A DNA stretch of 64,000 bases from Pempheris klunzingeri (GCF_042242105.1 NC_092029.1:6945885-7009884), one strand, 5' to 3'. Positions 12,301 to 25,100 are shown, numbered from the stretch's first letter. Notes: generated by a model not told the origin, from the letters alone. Numbers and translations are program-made.

Positions 12301-14251
12301 GCTCTCTTCTGCCTAACAGCAGCACGCCTCACGGTAGCCTCCTTTTCCTTCAACTTCCTCATTGGTTGAAATTTAAAAAGGAGATCTCCTACAAGCGATA
12401 TCATTATACTCCCTCTCCCATCAAACAGCATATGTCACAACCACATGGTACACAGCCACTCAAATTTGTTTTCCAATTGAAATCTCTACGTGAGCTATAT
12501 TTGTGACACACGCATGGTGTTTTACTGCAACTTTTTATCACATTATTCAATAAGAACAGATTGGGTTGATTGCATAGATGGGTTGAAGAAACGAGTGCTG
12601 CCAGTTCCAGCTTTTGACAGGCTGACAGGCCAACCTGGAGACTAACCATGAACCAAATGTTCTGGATCATTTCTTGGCAAGAAGTCTCTTCAGACAATAT
12701 GCAGCCCAAGCAAAACAATCCTTCACAAGACGCTTCACTTTGTGGTTGTCTAAAGCCTGGTCAGAGTGCTGGAAAATATGACAGCATTTTCTTTAGTAGA
12801 CTCTCTATGAATTAGTACAATACAGTAAGTTGATTAAGGGATTTAATGGCAAGAGACGAGGCACTGATTCTCTGGTGTGGAGGATCTGATTGCATTAGTT
12901 TAACAGGGAAGCAGCAGGTAGACAGAAAGTTTAAGAGACATGCTTCTTAAGCCCAAGGCCAGAGTTTTAGCATCAGTTTTACAGAAGGTTTCACCTCGTT
13001 AAAATGTCCTTGAGTGAGACACGGTGTTAGACAAGGTCCAAGGTTGTTGTTGGGTGGCTGATCTGTTGCATTTAAAGCAGAAAGTAATATCACCTATTAA
13101 ATTATTACCCACATTATTACTTATTATATAGAGTATCTGACCTATGAAGGACTTTATTGCGTGTGTAGTCTGTCTTTAAAACAGTATCTTAGGGGCCACT
13201 TAGGGGCAGTGGAAAAAAACAAAGACATATTATTGTCTTAGAGAACTGATATGAAAAGCATGTTACCAAGAAATTGCTTACTTGTACATTCAGCATTGTA
13301 CATTCAGAGTTGTGTTACCGGATGGAGGTCCAGTATTCACTGTACTTTGTGATTTCTCCTGAGGGAAATATCTGGTTCCTTAGCAGGTGAATATGATCAT
13401 AAGTTACTCACTCGATGAATATAGGTCAAATATTTACCCGCCTTCAAGCTTTGTTTTTGTCTGCGACAACTATTGAGGGAAATATCTCTCTATTTAGCTG
13501 CTAAAAGCTCCACCAGCTAGTTGCTGACGTTGTCCCACTGCGGAGGTAGAGTACAGTGGCTTTGAGAGAAATAAAAGCAGTAAAGCTGCAGGCTGGAAAA
13601 CCAGAATAATTAGGTGAAAGACATTAAAATACTCTGTTCTGAGGGGAGCATCAAAGTCGAGTTATAATTCCCTGTTGGTTTGTCACCACTTGTGGCCCCA
13701 TTTATATTATAGCTATATAATCTTTTAATAATGAAAGAAACACATATTAATACAGATTTAAGTTGTACTAAAGGTTAAAGATCACGAGTAAAACAGCCTT
13801 ATATGATGTACTGGTAAATATGTCATTGGATTAATATACTGACAACAATATAATTACTGCTGCTACATTTTCCACACATTTCAGAGTTGTTGTAATGCAC
13901 CATAGTCCCTGATGTGCACAGGCAAATGACAAACAGTCATTTAATTTTGGAAACAATTAAAAATCAATTAAAAAAAAACAAAAAAAGAACCACACGATTT
14001 GGCCTGTAACAGCTTATAGGAGATAATGAGACATTAGGATCTAATCAGCCCAGATGCTCAGTTCAACAGATTCGAGTGTTGCCACACAAACAAACACAAG
14101 CACATGCGCACACACACACACATACACACACACACACGCCAGAGGCTCCAGATTCCCAAACTGTTCAACGTGGCCGCACCCTTTGCCTCATGTGTGACAC
14201 TGTGAGGGTCGGACTTCAGGGTGCTCTCATACACTCATGAAGAATTACTAA

Positions 14252-14282
<31 letters not shown>

Positions 14283-15940
14283 CACATGTGCCTGTGTATA
14301 ATATGTAAACAGTATAGTACAGTATTATCCACTCAGTGTGTGTGTGTTTTTCCTGGTAGCAGAAATGTAGGCTAATATTCCAGTGGTTTTTATAACAGAC
14401 TGTGATGAGTTAGACGTCTCCATACAGCATCTTGAACAGAAAACAACGGAGGAGAATCACAACATCAAAGATTTATAATATATGTTATGTTGTTATCCTT
14501 ATGAACACAGAAAGACCAAATGATTCCATACTAATTTTTAACATTTATGGTGAATTAATATTAAAAAATGTTTGGGTGAATAAATACAAATATTCATTTG
14601 AATTGTGAGAAGAGTTACAGTATATGACTGTAACTGCTTATGATGCAATAACCCGCTGTCTATTTTTAAAACTACTGGCCCTGAGAAATGCAGTAGACAG
14701 AAAAAGCACTTTGTGAGAAATAAAACGGACTGTAGCTGGAGGAAATACAATACATTGATGAGTGGACTCATTTGCATTAGTTACTTTTTGCTTGAGTCCA
14801 GGAAAGACTACGTGATAGTACTTTTTCTACTGACTGCCTATGTCCCAACAGTAATTTGTACTACTGGGTGAAATAGTTGCCTGTAACCCTAAGTGACTAC
14901 TTAAGGGTAAGGAAAGGGTAAAGGCTGCCAGGAAGACTTACAGTGAATTGTTTGAATTATTGATAAATAAAAGATGCTTTTCGTTCTGTCTGCAGACAGA
15001 GTTTGAAATTAAAGATCCAGTTGGATGAATGTCAGGCGCTGAATTCCTAGAGGATTAAGTCTTAGCATTTTAAGAGGTTCTGCAGTTTCTGACATTTTTC
15101 AGCTCAGATGATGGCTAATCTAATAATGGTGTGAGGACAACCAGTGCAACTGTGTGAATCCCCACATGGGAGTGTCATTTGTTATGATGCTGTTGCCCCG
15201 GAGATTTATTGAATGATTATGTGACGATTTATTTGGCTGAGTTTAATCCCGGCATCTCACCTGTTAAACGTGATCAGAACATTAGAAGAGACAGTCAGAC
15301 AGTTAGATCTGCTATTTAAATTCACTCAACAATCATCTAGAGAGGAATATTGACTGTGAGGTATGAGCACCTCTATTGACAACCAAACCAAATACTGTGA
15401 TTTAACCTGAGGGTGAACCGTTGAACAGTTATGTCTGACTTTCCAGCTGTCGATGCCAGAGTCACTGCAACACACAAAACAGCACTGAGTCCTGCCTTCT
15501 TTGTCAATCTGCTGTAATTGTGTTACTCTGTGTGGCTTAGACTGACATGGCAAGAGTGTCTCACAGTCCCATGACTGCTCAACAGTGAAGTGAACCACAT
15601 CAGCACAAAATCAGCCCTGTCAATGTGCTGTCAGTGGATATAGTTTAAGTAAAGAAAGAGTCAATATAACATTTTATATAGTCTGTATATTTCAATGTTC
15701 TGATATTGTTTGCTACCAAGCATTCACTCATTTATCTCACACATTTCCCTCAGTTTCTTTCTCTTTAGTTGTATTTTATCCGTATTTTATTTTGTCACCA
15801 TCACATTAACACACAGCTGAGGCCTGTGGATGCAGTCTCCTGCGGAAAAGGCAAAAGTAAAAAAAGAGTTGCATATTCAAAAATCTATTATGTATCTAAG
15901 CTAACATATCAGCCTCTATATCTTATTTACATGTGTTGTT
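9390..15940. other. Intergenic DNA upstream of lgals3
   Basis: No exon, RNA gene or well-bounded mobile element was recognised on either strand. Local AC tracts lie around 14107-14140 and a GT tract at 14253-14282. The remainder is AT-leaning unique-looking sequence with stop codons in all frames. Confidence 0.5.
14253..14282. repeat. (GT)n microsatellite
   Basis: About 30 bp of uninterrupted GT dinucleotides. Confidence 0.92.
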
Positions 15941-16022
15941 GTGACATGTGAGGGTGGGGCACTCCTCTCTGACAGTGGTGTGATGAAGTGAGGAGTGGCC
16001 AAGTGCTGAGAGGATTTGGGGC

Positions 16023-16030
16023 TATAAAAG
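16023..16030 (+). promoter_or_regulatory. lgals3: TATA box of lgals3
   Basis: TATAAAAG lies about 90 bp upstream of the donor that ends the inferred non-coding first exon (16123), so initiation near 16050-16060 is expected. A G-rich Sp1/KLF-like word, GGGTGGGGC, sits about 70 bp further upstream. Spacing and orientation fit a focused promoter; the start site itself is inferred. Confidence 0.7.
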
Positions 16031-16052
16031 AGTGTGTGGATGCGCTTGGCTA

Positions 16053-16123
16053 AAACTAAAATAAGCTATACCACGACCTGCAGCCTTCCCCTGAGTGCAC
16101 CTGAGGACTAAAGACAAGAAAAG
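16053..16123 (+). other. lgals3: lgals3 non-coding exon 1 (5' UTR)
   Basis: Begins at an estimated start site 25-30 bp below the TATA box and ends at AAGAAAAG before donor GTAATT. It has no ATG in a usable context. The layout, an untranslated first exon then a tiny exon holding the start codon, is that of mammalian LGALS3. The 5' end is approximate. Confidence 0.6.
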
Positions 16124-17186
16124 GTAATTTCTAGTCTTAATCTTACCTGCAGCAGCTTGTACAAAATGGTTTATTTTTCTGAGAATTAGACCCAAACAGG
16201 GTCTTTGCATCCAATAGAAAAGGTTTTCATAGTACCAGGGAAGGATTGTGTTCTCAGTCTGGGTTCTGGCAGGCGCATTAAACAAATGGGTCATAAGATT
16301 TTATCTAAATACATGTATATATGTATGTACGTGTGTGTATGTAGCTTATATGTAGCTTGTCAGTTTTATCACTGTTAGTTGATTGGTAATATTAAGGCTG
16401 TTGAAAAACCTCAATCTACACTAATTGATGAATATACACTGTATGTAATTAGAACGTGATTTAATCTTTTGCATTAGTACTCTTTTCATTTTTTCATACT
16501 TTGCAAGTAAAACACAATAATAATATTTGAGTTGTATTTGTAATAATGAACATTGAGAAGAAACATGGTATAACAACACCAGGTAGTTAATTTAGTAACT
16601 TTAATTGAATTTGCAGTCACAAGGACAACTATACATTAGTCATACAGCCTGGACACCAAAGAATCATTGTTACTGCACATTCCTCTGTGAGTGCACCTCA
16701 GTCATTGATGAAACCCTGAATCAATCTGCCATTGTGTTTCTGCAGGACTCTGGGTGTTTTTATGGTCATCATTCAATTAGTGTAAGCATCCAGTAAACTA
16801 CAGTTAACAATGCATATGTACATGGAGACAGGCAACGATCTGATGCTCCGTTTGCACTTTGACATGGTGAAAAGCTGTAGAGTCCTCTGGTGGTCACCTA
16901 GAGAACTATTTCTTTTCTCTGCAGCTCATCAGAGCTCAGTCTGGCTGCAGTGTATGTTGTTTTCTTTAATAAAGAAACAAATGGATATGTTTTAGGTCCT
17001 CAGTTTAAAAGCAGTTTGTTTTACTGTTGTATGCTGTTATTTTTCTATTTTCTTTTGTGATTTTTGTCATTACAGACATGACAGATGATCTCTTTCGGTT
17101 TGTTTCTGTCTTTAAATTTCTGTCTCTGTTAAATCCTCTGAGATTAAAAAGCTGTCAAATTAATACATTTTGTTCTTACAGGCAGC

Positions 17187-19503
17187 ATGGATGTAAGTAC
17201 CACATCGAATTCTCAGATGTCTACACTGGTAAGAATAACACAAATCTTGCTAATCTTTTTCTTCAATCTAAATATGAATGTTTAAATCTTTGCTTATGTC
17301 AAATGGCCTTGTTTGCAACTGCAAGTTTGTCTCCTCCATCCTGTCCACTCTCTCTCTTCCCCGTATCTCCATCCTGGCCCCTGACCCTTCTCTCCCTCCA
17401 TGTCCTCCCTCTCCTCCTCCCTCTCAGCATTCTGATGCTCTGTGTGGCAGCTGCCCGTCCTCTGGTTCTGCCCCACAGGCTAACAGCCTTTGGCCCAGCC
17501 TGCCGCCGTCTGGAAGTGGATTTCCTGCTTGGCCAGGACAGCCCACCCAGCCTGCACAGTGCTGGACCGGCCAGCCAAACACACCCTGCTGGCCTGGGAC
17601 ACAAGCGGCTCCGTTCTCTGTCCCTGCACCAATTTCAGCTCCAGCCCCTGCTCAAGTTCTAACACCAGCCCCTGCTCCACCCACCACCATCATCCCAAAT
17701 GCAGCTCCGACTCAAGTACCAGCTCTGGCTCCAGGGCAGCCCTGCCAGCCTTGCTGGCCTGGCACCCAGTACCAGCCTCTCCAGCCACCAGCTCCAGTTC
17801 AAGCTCAAGTCCCTGCTCAAGTCCCAGTTCCAACTCCAGTCCAAGTCCCAGCACCTGCTCCTGCTAGCGGCATCCATCCAGTGTACCCTGGCCACCCTGG
17901 TTGGCCTTATAACCCAGGACAGTCAGGGTGGCCCGGGCAGAGTCCATCTATCATGCCTCCACACTGGCTTCCACCCACATCTGGACCTCTTGTGAGTTAA
18001 ACACAAATAATCTGTTTTAACACTGGCTGCTTTACAATTCAGCTTGTTCTAATGTTATTCTCTCACTCTTACTGTTTAGAGTGTGCCATACAACTTGAAC
18101 CTGGCTCGAGGGGTCTATGATAAGATGATGATGACCATCCTGGGTCACGTCAAACCTAATGCTAAAATGTAAGTGTACTTTGCTTTCTGAACATTTTTTC
18201 CATATTTTTCTAGCTTCATCTTGTAAAATTCTAGTTTTCAAAATCCAAATCCAAAATATTTAAACCTGACCAGTTGGTGAAGGACAGACAAATCGTACTC
18301 AGAGGAGAGAATACAGCGTCAATAAAGGTCTAACCAGCTTTGGTCTTCCACAGGTTTACAGTGAACTTTCTGAGAGGCAACGACATCGCCTTTCACATCA
18401 ACCCCCGCTTCAGCGAGGGGAGCAAACAGGTGCTGGTCCGTAACCACAAAGTGGGTGAGCGCTGGGGTGCAGAAGAGAGGGACCTGAAGGGACCCTTCCC
18501 CTTCGCTCTTGGGAGCCCATTTGAGGTGAGTGTAAGAGAGGCTGAAAAGCAGAAGAGCTTAAAGATGCTATGTGTAGCATGTTATCGTCAATAAATCATT
18601 ACCACGTTCATTTGGAGACGTGCTCACCCGAGGCAAAGCGTCAGTGTCTGCTGCTACTAATCCACTAATGCTCTACCACAACATAAGAACTTTGTTTTAC
18701 AGCGCAAATAAAATGACTTAAACAGAATTTACTAATCATGTTAACCAGGGTCTCTGTGTTTGATGGTAACTTTTACAATGATGTGTTGATTTTTTAAAGT
18801 GCTACACATGGTGCCTTAAACTGACTGTAGGCCACTTTCTCATGGTTAACGTCAGGCTAACGCTTGGAAAAGATGGAAAGGGTTGGAAAGTCGTTTGTGC
18901 AGGCGGGTCCTAGATAAGGGAAGTGCTGTACTGCAGGACAGCTCCTGGAGGTCAGTGGGGGTCTCATGTTGCTGACTAACATCAGTAACAAACATGCTTT
19001 ACAGGCATCGCCAAGAGGTTACTAATCTGAGCAGCTTATTCTGTCAAACAATGTCTGTGCATGTTTAGTGAAAGCGAAAACAACTAAGTTCATACACTTT
19101 TCTTTCAATCTAACTTTGTATTTTTCAGCTGGTGAAGTTGAATTTTCTGAAACTAAATCATCCTAATTTTACTACTTGTTTTGTTCTTGTTTGCGGCTCC
19201 AGTTAGAAGATTCTTTTCCTGCAGAATGACTAAATGAAGTCCCGATCAAATGATTGTTTTCTTCTTTCTAAATGTGCACTGCTTGTAAGCCAATTCTCTG
19301 TCTTAATGAAATTGGTCCATTACTGGTGTTGTGTTCTGTTCCAGATGAAGATCCTGTGCACTCATGAGGCGTTCAGGGTGGCGGTGAACAACATCCCGCT
19401 GTTTGAGTTCCGACACCGCATCAGAGAACTCAACCAGATTGACAGAATCAACATCCTGCATGACGTCGTCCTCACCTACGTCCATGTGGAGACTCTTCCA
19501 TAG
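17187..19503 (+). CDS. lgals3: Galectin-3, chimera-type beta-galactoside-binding lectin
   Basis: Coding exons: 17187-17192 (ATG GAT), 17428-17991, 18080-18168, 18354-18525 and 19345-19503, joining in frame to 330 codons including TAG (329 residues). The protein binds beta-galactosides on glycoproteins and glycolipids. By family it acts in cytosol and nucleus and, after non-classical secretion, at the cell surface; no signal peptide is visible. Residues 3-190 form a Pro/Gly/Gln-rich N-terminus and residues 191-329 the carbohydrate-recognition domain. All seven sugar-contact positions of human galectin-3 are kept with identical spacing: H234, N236, R238, N250, W257, E260, R262. The CRD uses the family's three-exon split, with the first CRD exon 89 nt. 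The start is ATG at 17187; a second donor at 17229 would instead add residues after MD (see findings). At 329 residues it is longer than the human protein (250) because of the N-terminus. It converges with mapkbp1. Confidence 0.93.
17428..17991 (+). repeat. lgals3: Pro/Gln/Trp-rich repeat exon of lgals3
   Basis: This 188-codon exon encodes the self-association region of galectin-3. The first part and end carry WPG-type units (CWPGTQ twice, FPAWPGQPTQ, GHPGWPYNPGQSGWPGQ). The middle is a low-complexity run of PAP, QVPA and PVQVPAPA units built from near-repeats of CCAGCTCC and CAAGTCCC. It lacks the classical PGAYPG nonapeptide ladder of mammals and contains several Cys residues. Open frames on other frames and on the minus strand are shadows of this composition. 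Confidence 0.85.
18080..19503 (+). other. lgals3: Galectin carbohydrate-recognition domain exons
   Basis: Exons 18080-18168, 18354-18525 and 19345-19503 encode SVPYNLNLARGVYDKMM, then NDIAFHINPRF, WGAEER, and the final strands including FRVAVNN and LFEFRHR. The HxNPR and WGxEER signatures make the CRD unambiguous. Splice phases are 2 (AT then G in a Met codon) and 0. The last intron contains a TTAA-flanked miniature element. Confidence 0.93.
18559..18819. mobile_element. TTAA-flanked miniature element in lgals3 intron
   Basis: The left end, TTAA then AGATGCTATGTGTAGC, is mirrored by the right end, GCTACACATGGTGCC then TTAA. These form imperfect inverted termini of about 16 bp inside a TTAA duplication. 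At 261 bp without coding capacity it fits a non-autonomous piggyBac-type MITE. The element at 50194-51133 has similar termini. Confidence 0.6.
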
Positions 19504-19883
19504 GAAGTGCACTATTACTCATACAGCACATGAATCAACACATAAATGCATGCAAACACACATGCATACAAAGACAAATATAGAAATTTGCACAGACACA
19601 TACACACACACACCAATATTTGTCACATTGCTTGAGATCAAATAAGTGTGTGGGTGTGTGGTGTAATATTAATATTAATATTGACATGAGCTGAGCTCAT
19701 TCTATAATATGCTACACAAGCCTCAAACTACTTCCTCTACCACATGACTAACCATTTAATGTACACGCTTTCTTTTCAGTATAAAGATGCTAATGCTCTT
19801 GTATCTATAGTGCACAATATTTTCTGTATTATTAAATTGCTACTAACTGAGAATATTTACATGTACCTGTCTATACTGTCACA

Positions 19884-19889
19884 AATAAA
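19884..19889 (+). other. lgals3: lgals3 poly(A) signal
   Basis: AATAAA about 380 bp after the lgals3 stop codon is the first canonical hexamer in the 3' flank. Cleavage is expected about 15-25 bp further on, inside the 3' end of convergent mapkbp1. Confidence 0.75.
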
Positions 19890-19897
19890 CAACAAGG

Positions 19898-19903
19898 TTT
19901 ATT
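19898..19903 (-). other. mapkbp1: mapkbp1 poly(A) signal (candidate)
   Basis: TTTATT on the plus strand gives AATAAA on the minus strand, about 975 bp past the mapkbp1 stop. I saw no closer canonical hexamer. It lies only 8 bp from the opposite-strand lgals3 signal. Confidence 0.55.
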
Positions 19904-20877
19904 AAATGGCCATTGGGGGTCTGTTAACTGTAGTGATTCTTAATTAAAATGATCAACCAGAAATCTGGTCCAGTGTTTCCATTGTTTGTTTTTTTAAGAG
20001 AGCTTAAAGAAAAACAGTGCAACAGTTTGAAACTGCATGACAGTAACAGAAGAAAAATCTCTGTCATAGAAATATAAAATTCCAGTAGAACATTAAAATC
20101 ACAAAAACATGCACAAATGTACAGAACACACACCAGCAGACTAGTTATGATACACATGAACTAATGAGAACTGCCCTCAAGTTACAGCTACAGCAGTCTG
20201 CAATCAGGGAGACACCACTGGCACAAAAATATGAATTACACGATCTAAACAAGACATCCTCAGCAGGTCATCTGACACGTTCCTCAATACTTCAATATCA
20301 TGTCATTTCTCTCCTCACACCTAAACTTCATCTAACCTCCTGCTTAAACATTTATACGCATGTCCATCTCTAAATAGTGTCTAACATAACCAGCACCCCC
20401 TAACCCTCTAATTCTTATATTTTGGAATAATGAACCCTACAGCCTCTAGGGGATGCTAATGGAGCTTTACACTCCATAAGCGTCACTGTTACATCATAGC
20501 CATCTTTAACACAACACAAGGATCTTGTGACTGTTTTTAGTCAAATACACCTTTTGACTACCGGCGCTCTTCATGTAACGCCATCATCTTTGTCCCTCTG
20601 GTGTCTCCCTTGATAAAAACGTATGATTCATTACACTTGTGAAAACTGATTTTACAAAAGTGGAAAACAGACAGAGAAGAGCTATGGCAACTGGAAAAAC
20701 AAGGCAACCTTTTGTACTCAGTACTTTTTTAGTGCATAATACTCAACATTCACACTATATAGACATCCCATCTGCATTCACAACACAAAACAAGTCCCAA
20801 AAGATCTCTGTGCAAATAACAAGTGTGCAATTCCCAGTGCTACTGAGCGTGCATGTATCCCGCTCCTGTTAGTCTAG

Positions 20878-22137
20878 TTAAGTCTTGGTGTCTAGCCTCC
20901 TCTCCACAGACTTTAGCAGCAGCTCAGCGTACTGCTCCAGCAGAGCCAGGGCCTTGTCCCCCCCGTCGCTGACCTCTTGGTCCACTCGGGGCCCTTCGCA
21001 CTGCGAGAGGGGGCGAGGCAGAGAGTCCAGCTCAGACTTGACCGTCAGCAGCGTATCGGACAGGATCCTCCTCATTTCTTGTTGGTCTCCGCTGGGCTGT
21101 TGGCTGCACTGGAGCATCTGGATTTAATGAATACATACATAAGAAAAACAGACAGTCAATCAGTCTGTCATTGTCTTTCCCTGTTTTATTTGTTCATCAG
21201 ATTCTAGATAAAACAGCCAGTCCTCAAACACTTCTACTCAAGTAGATTTGCAACTATTGATTGATTCATTCATTATTTTCTAAAATTACTCGATTGATAT
21301 TTTTTATCTATAAAATAGTGAAACATGCTTAGTCCTAAAATTATTAATCATTTAATCAGTTTTCTAAAATAAACTACTTTTTATGACTGATTGTTTGGGT
21401 CATTTTACAAGGAAAAACACTGCCAAACATTTTCTAGTTCCAGCCTCTCAAATATGAGGATTTTCTTTTTTTTCTCTGTGTTATGTGATTGTAATTTGAA
21501 TATCTTTCAGTTTTGGACTGTTAGTCAGGCACCTGAAGACGTCTCTTTGGACTTTAGGAACTGGTAATTTTTCACTATTTTCTCACACTTTATAAAGCAA
21601 ACAATTAAGCAGAGAAATAATTGGCACAGTTGTAAAACATTTCTGTTGCAGCCCTAACATGCGCACAACAAAACCATCTTCAGTTGCTAATTTTGTCCTG
21701 CTAGCGGTCAAACACCCCAAAATATTTAGTCTGCTATAATATAAGAGAGAGAAAAGAAGTACACATTTCAGAAGCTCAAACAAGCACATTTGTCATTTTT
21801 GTTTAAAAAAAACAACTCAAGCAATTAATAGGTCTTCAAAACAGTTGCCCCACAGATGAGATGTGCAAAGAGCAGCATCCATAGACGTAACATTAACTGA
21901 GACAGACCAGCGCACTACAAGAAGATGTAGGATTTGAAAAATTCCAAAAATATCAACAGTGTATGTATTTCTATACACAACTAATATGAGTTATATGAGA
22001 GTGGCAGCATGTGAGAAATTTTCTTTATCTACCCCCCCTTCATCCTCTGTCTCTCTGTTTTCCCTATCTTCTCCTGACATATTTTCCTTTCATGCCTCGC
22101 TTAACCCCCACATCTCTTCTCTTCCTCATTTCATACA

Positions 22138-22178
<41 letters not shown>

Positions 22179-25100
22179 TGACCGTAGTGTAGAGCATGAC
22201 GGTTTTCCTGAGACTGTTGTGAAGCTCAGTAACAGCCTGCCTACAAGTTTCCAAGGTGATAGAGTGATCTGCAGAGAGAGAGAGACAGAGAGACTCTTTT
22301 AAGTACAGTGTGTACAGCACACAGCATGTGGCTTTGCTCCACCAGAATGTGCACAAAGACGCTCATACTGTGCAGTATATACACTCAAACACACTGCCAT
22401 CGAGTCAAGCAGCCACGCAGTAAATGTTGAGCAAAAGGTTAAAGAGCATTAACAGAAAAACAAGAATAAACTTGGTGGCAGAAAAGAAACACATGAAGAG
22501 GCTGCTGCACAAAGCCAGAGAGCAGGAGCTGTGTGAGCGGTGAAAGTGAGAAAAATGATTTCACAGTTTATATCCTCCGGCAAAACACAGTTGTAGGTAC
22601 AAATGTGGACTGGATATCAGTTAATGGCATTTATTCTTTCTGTGTTTTCAAATTGAAACGAAATGAAATCTGTTGCTTTTGTGAGGCAGTTATCATCCAC
22701 AAAACAGCAGGTGCAGAAGTGTGAAGAATAGGATGAAAAGAAGAAGATTCAGCATTTTAACTCTGTTTGATACCTTTATTTACTGAATAAGTGAGCAATG
22801 TGAGATAAACAAATTGCATGTCAGCTCACTGACGCTCTATATTTCTAGATTTCAAAGGGTAATGATAAATACTAGGCAATTATTGTATGATCACCAATAG
22901 GGAGCATTAACGTGTGCAAATTCACCTGCAATCTTTCTAGTAGATAATGAGGTACAATATCCTGATATGGACAGTGTGAGATCCAACATGAAAAAGGTCC
23001 AACCTTTGAGGAGGACTGTGCAGAACTCAGGAGGGCACTGCCACCCATGGTTTCCTTAACTAACAGATCTCAAAATTCACCAAGGAAGTAGAATTCAAAT
23101 CTTCACATGTCCCTTCATCTGTGGACTCGTGCGATCCCCACATTGAGAGCGGGAGGACACAGAGGCCGACAGAGTAACAAGAGACAGACAAGCAGATTGA
23201 TAGACAGGCCAGAAGGCAGAGTGCGAGCAGCGAGAAGAGATGCAGTGATGAAGGTAGTGACTGGGGGGGGGGCAGACCTGGCTGGGGGTCATCGCTCGAT
23301 GTGTGGGCCTGTTCAGGCACCAGAGGGCACTCTGTGTCTGCAGCCACCTGTCCAGGTTCATTAGCACTGGGAAGAAATGTCAGAAATGTGTGTCAGTAAC
23401 TGTGTTTGAAAACTGTGATTGAAAATGTAGAATAAAAACAATAAATCTAATTTACTCAATACTGCAACATTCCCTTGTGCATATAATGATTAGATAATGA
23501 CCCCTTTACAATAAGCAACCAGTCAAAAAAAAGACCTTACTACTTCTTGAGGGTTAATTGCAATACAAAACTGGCATAGAACATTTTTTTTTAGGTGTGG
23601 TGTAAAAACATACCTCTCTGAAATTGAGCTTCTCTTCCGCTTCACTTGTAGCAAACCTGGCAAACAAGGATCCAGAGACAGATGCCTGCCCAGTGCTGAG
23701 GACGACAAGTTATACACAAAATCTGATGTTTGGTTCCTCACTTGTGTGTTTATGTATCACATCTACAGTGTATGGCAGCTTTCTAACCTTGTCTGTTTTC
23801 TGGAGCAGGGGTAGGGTCACATCCAGGGTCTATGCTGGGAGTACAGGCCCTCGTCGGACTTGACGGACTCGAGCTCGGCTTCACCTCCAGGCAGAGGCTG
23901 CGGCGAGGGGTGAGGGGCTGCTTGGGGAGCGGGATGCGAGAGGGTGGGACGTTCTGGGTAAAAGGGGTGGGTGGAACTGTAGCTGTAGGATGGGGGGGAG
24001 TTGGGGATGGGCTGATTGAGAGAGGACACGATAAGAGGGATGACGTGGACGAGACAGCAGAGGGGAAAGCGGTGACAGGGGACGAGGTGAGGAGAGGAGC
24101 GTCGGTCTCCAGGTCCCCCCATGACCTCCTGCCCTTGGCGAAGGAGGGGGAGCAAGGTGGAGAGCCCATCTGGATGCCCTCCCCCAGTGAGGAGGAGCGG
24201 CTGCTTTTAGCCATGGAGCTGGCGGTGGGGTTCATGTAGGAGTGCTGCGGCTTGAGTTTGGGACTCTCCCAGGACACGGGGGACCGGGGAGACTGTGGGG
24301 ACCCAGAGGAGGGGGAGGAAAAATGAAAGGATGGCTTCGGAGTGTCATGATCCAGGAAAAGCTCCTGAGGTCTCTTGTGCATCTCTGTTTGGTCACTAGA
24401 GGGCACAGGTGAGTGAGGAGCTAGAGGAAGAACATAGAGGTGGAGATTAATATGACTAGTTTTGAGAAAATGTATCATGTTGTGTCAAACTGGTATGAAT
24501 TTACTGGATCACTTAAGTCAATTCTTGGTCATTATCCAATGTCTGATTAACTTATTCTGCATAATTCACACAAAATCCTATTTTTAAATACACTCTTGAG
24601 GCATTTTAACTGTCTCACAGCAGAACAATCTGACCCAAACATTACAGAAATAGCAGCAAATATATAGTAATAAATAAACTAAATGATTATGAACCGTACA
24701 GTCTGAGGCCAAGTTCTGGGCAGAGTGTGACTTGTGTAAATATGTCGCTCTGTCCAGCGGCAGCGGAGCTTTGGATGGAGAACTGGACAGCCGCCACAGG
24801 TGAGAAGTCTTCTTCTTGGGGGGTTTATGGGTGGGAGTGCAGTCTCTCTCTGGAGCATCGACCCTGCTGGAGAGTAAACACAGCAGCTTGAAGATCACTT
24901 GAAAAGAAAGTCAATAGCAGTGTTGTGTGTTGATTCCCATTTTAAATTTTCTTTTTTGTCTGTGATACTTCTTAATTACATCATAGTCTTTTCATGTGCA
25001 TAATTACTTTAGCTGAAGGTTAAGTTTGTCCCTGCTTATGTTTATGCTTATCCATTATTAATCTGTAGGCAACTGCAAAAATGTCTTAGTTGTGTAAAGA

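Noticed and set aside
17299..17895. Several open frames overlapping lgals3 exon 3 on both strands
   Set aside because: By-products of the Pro/Gln/Ser low-complexity codons; only the frame joining the CRD exons is real.
23278..23347. Shorter version of mapkbp1 exon 31 using the acceptor before GTGGCTGC
   Set aside because: It breaks the frame with both neighbours; the acceptor at 23366 restores it.
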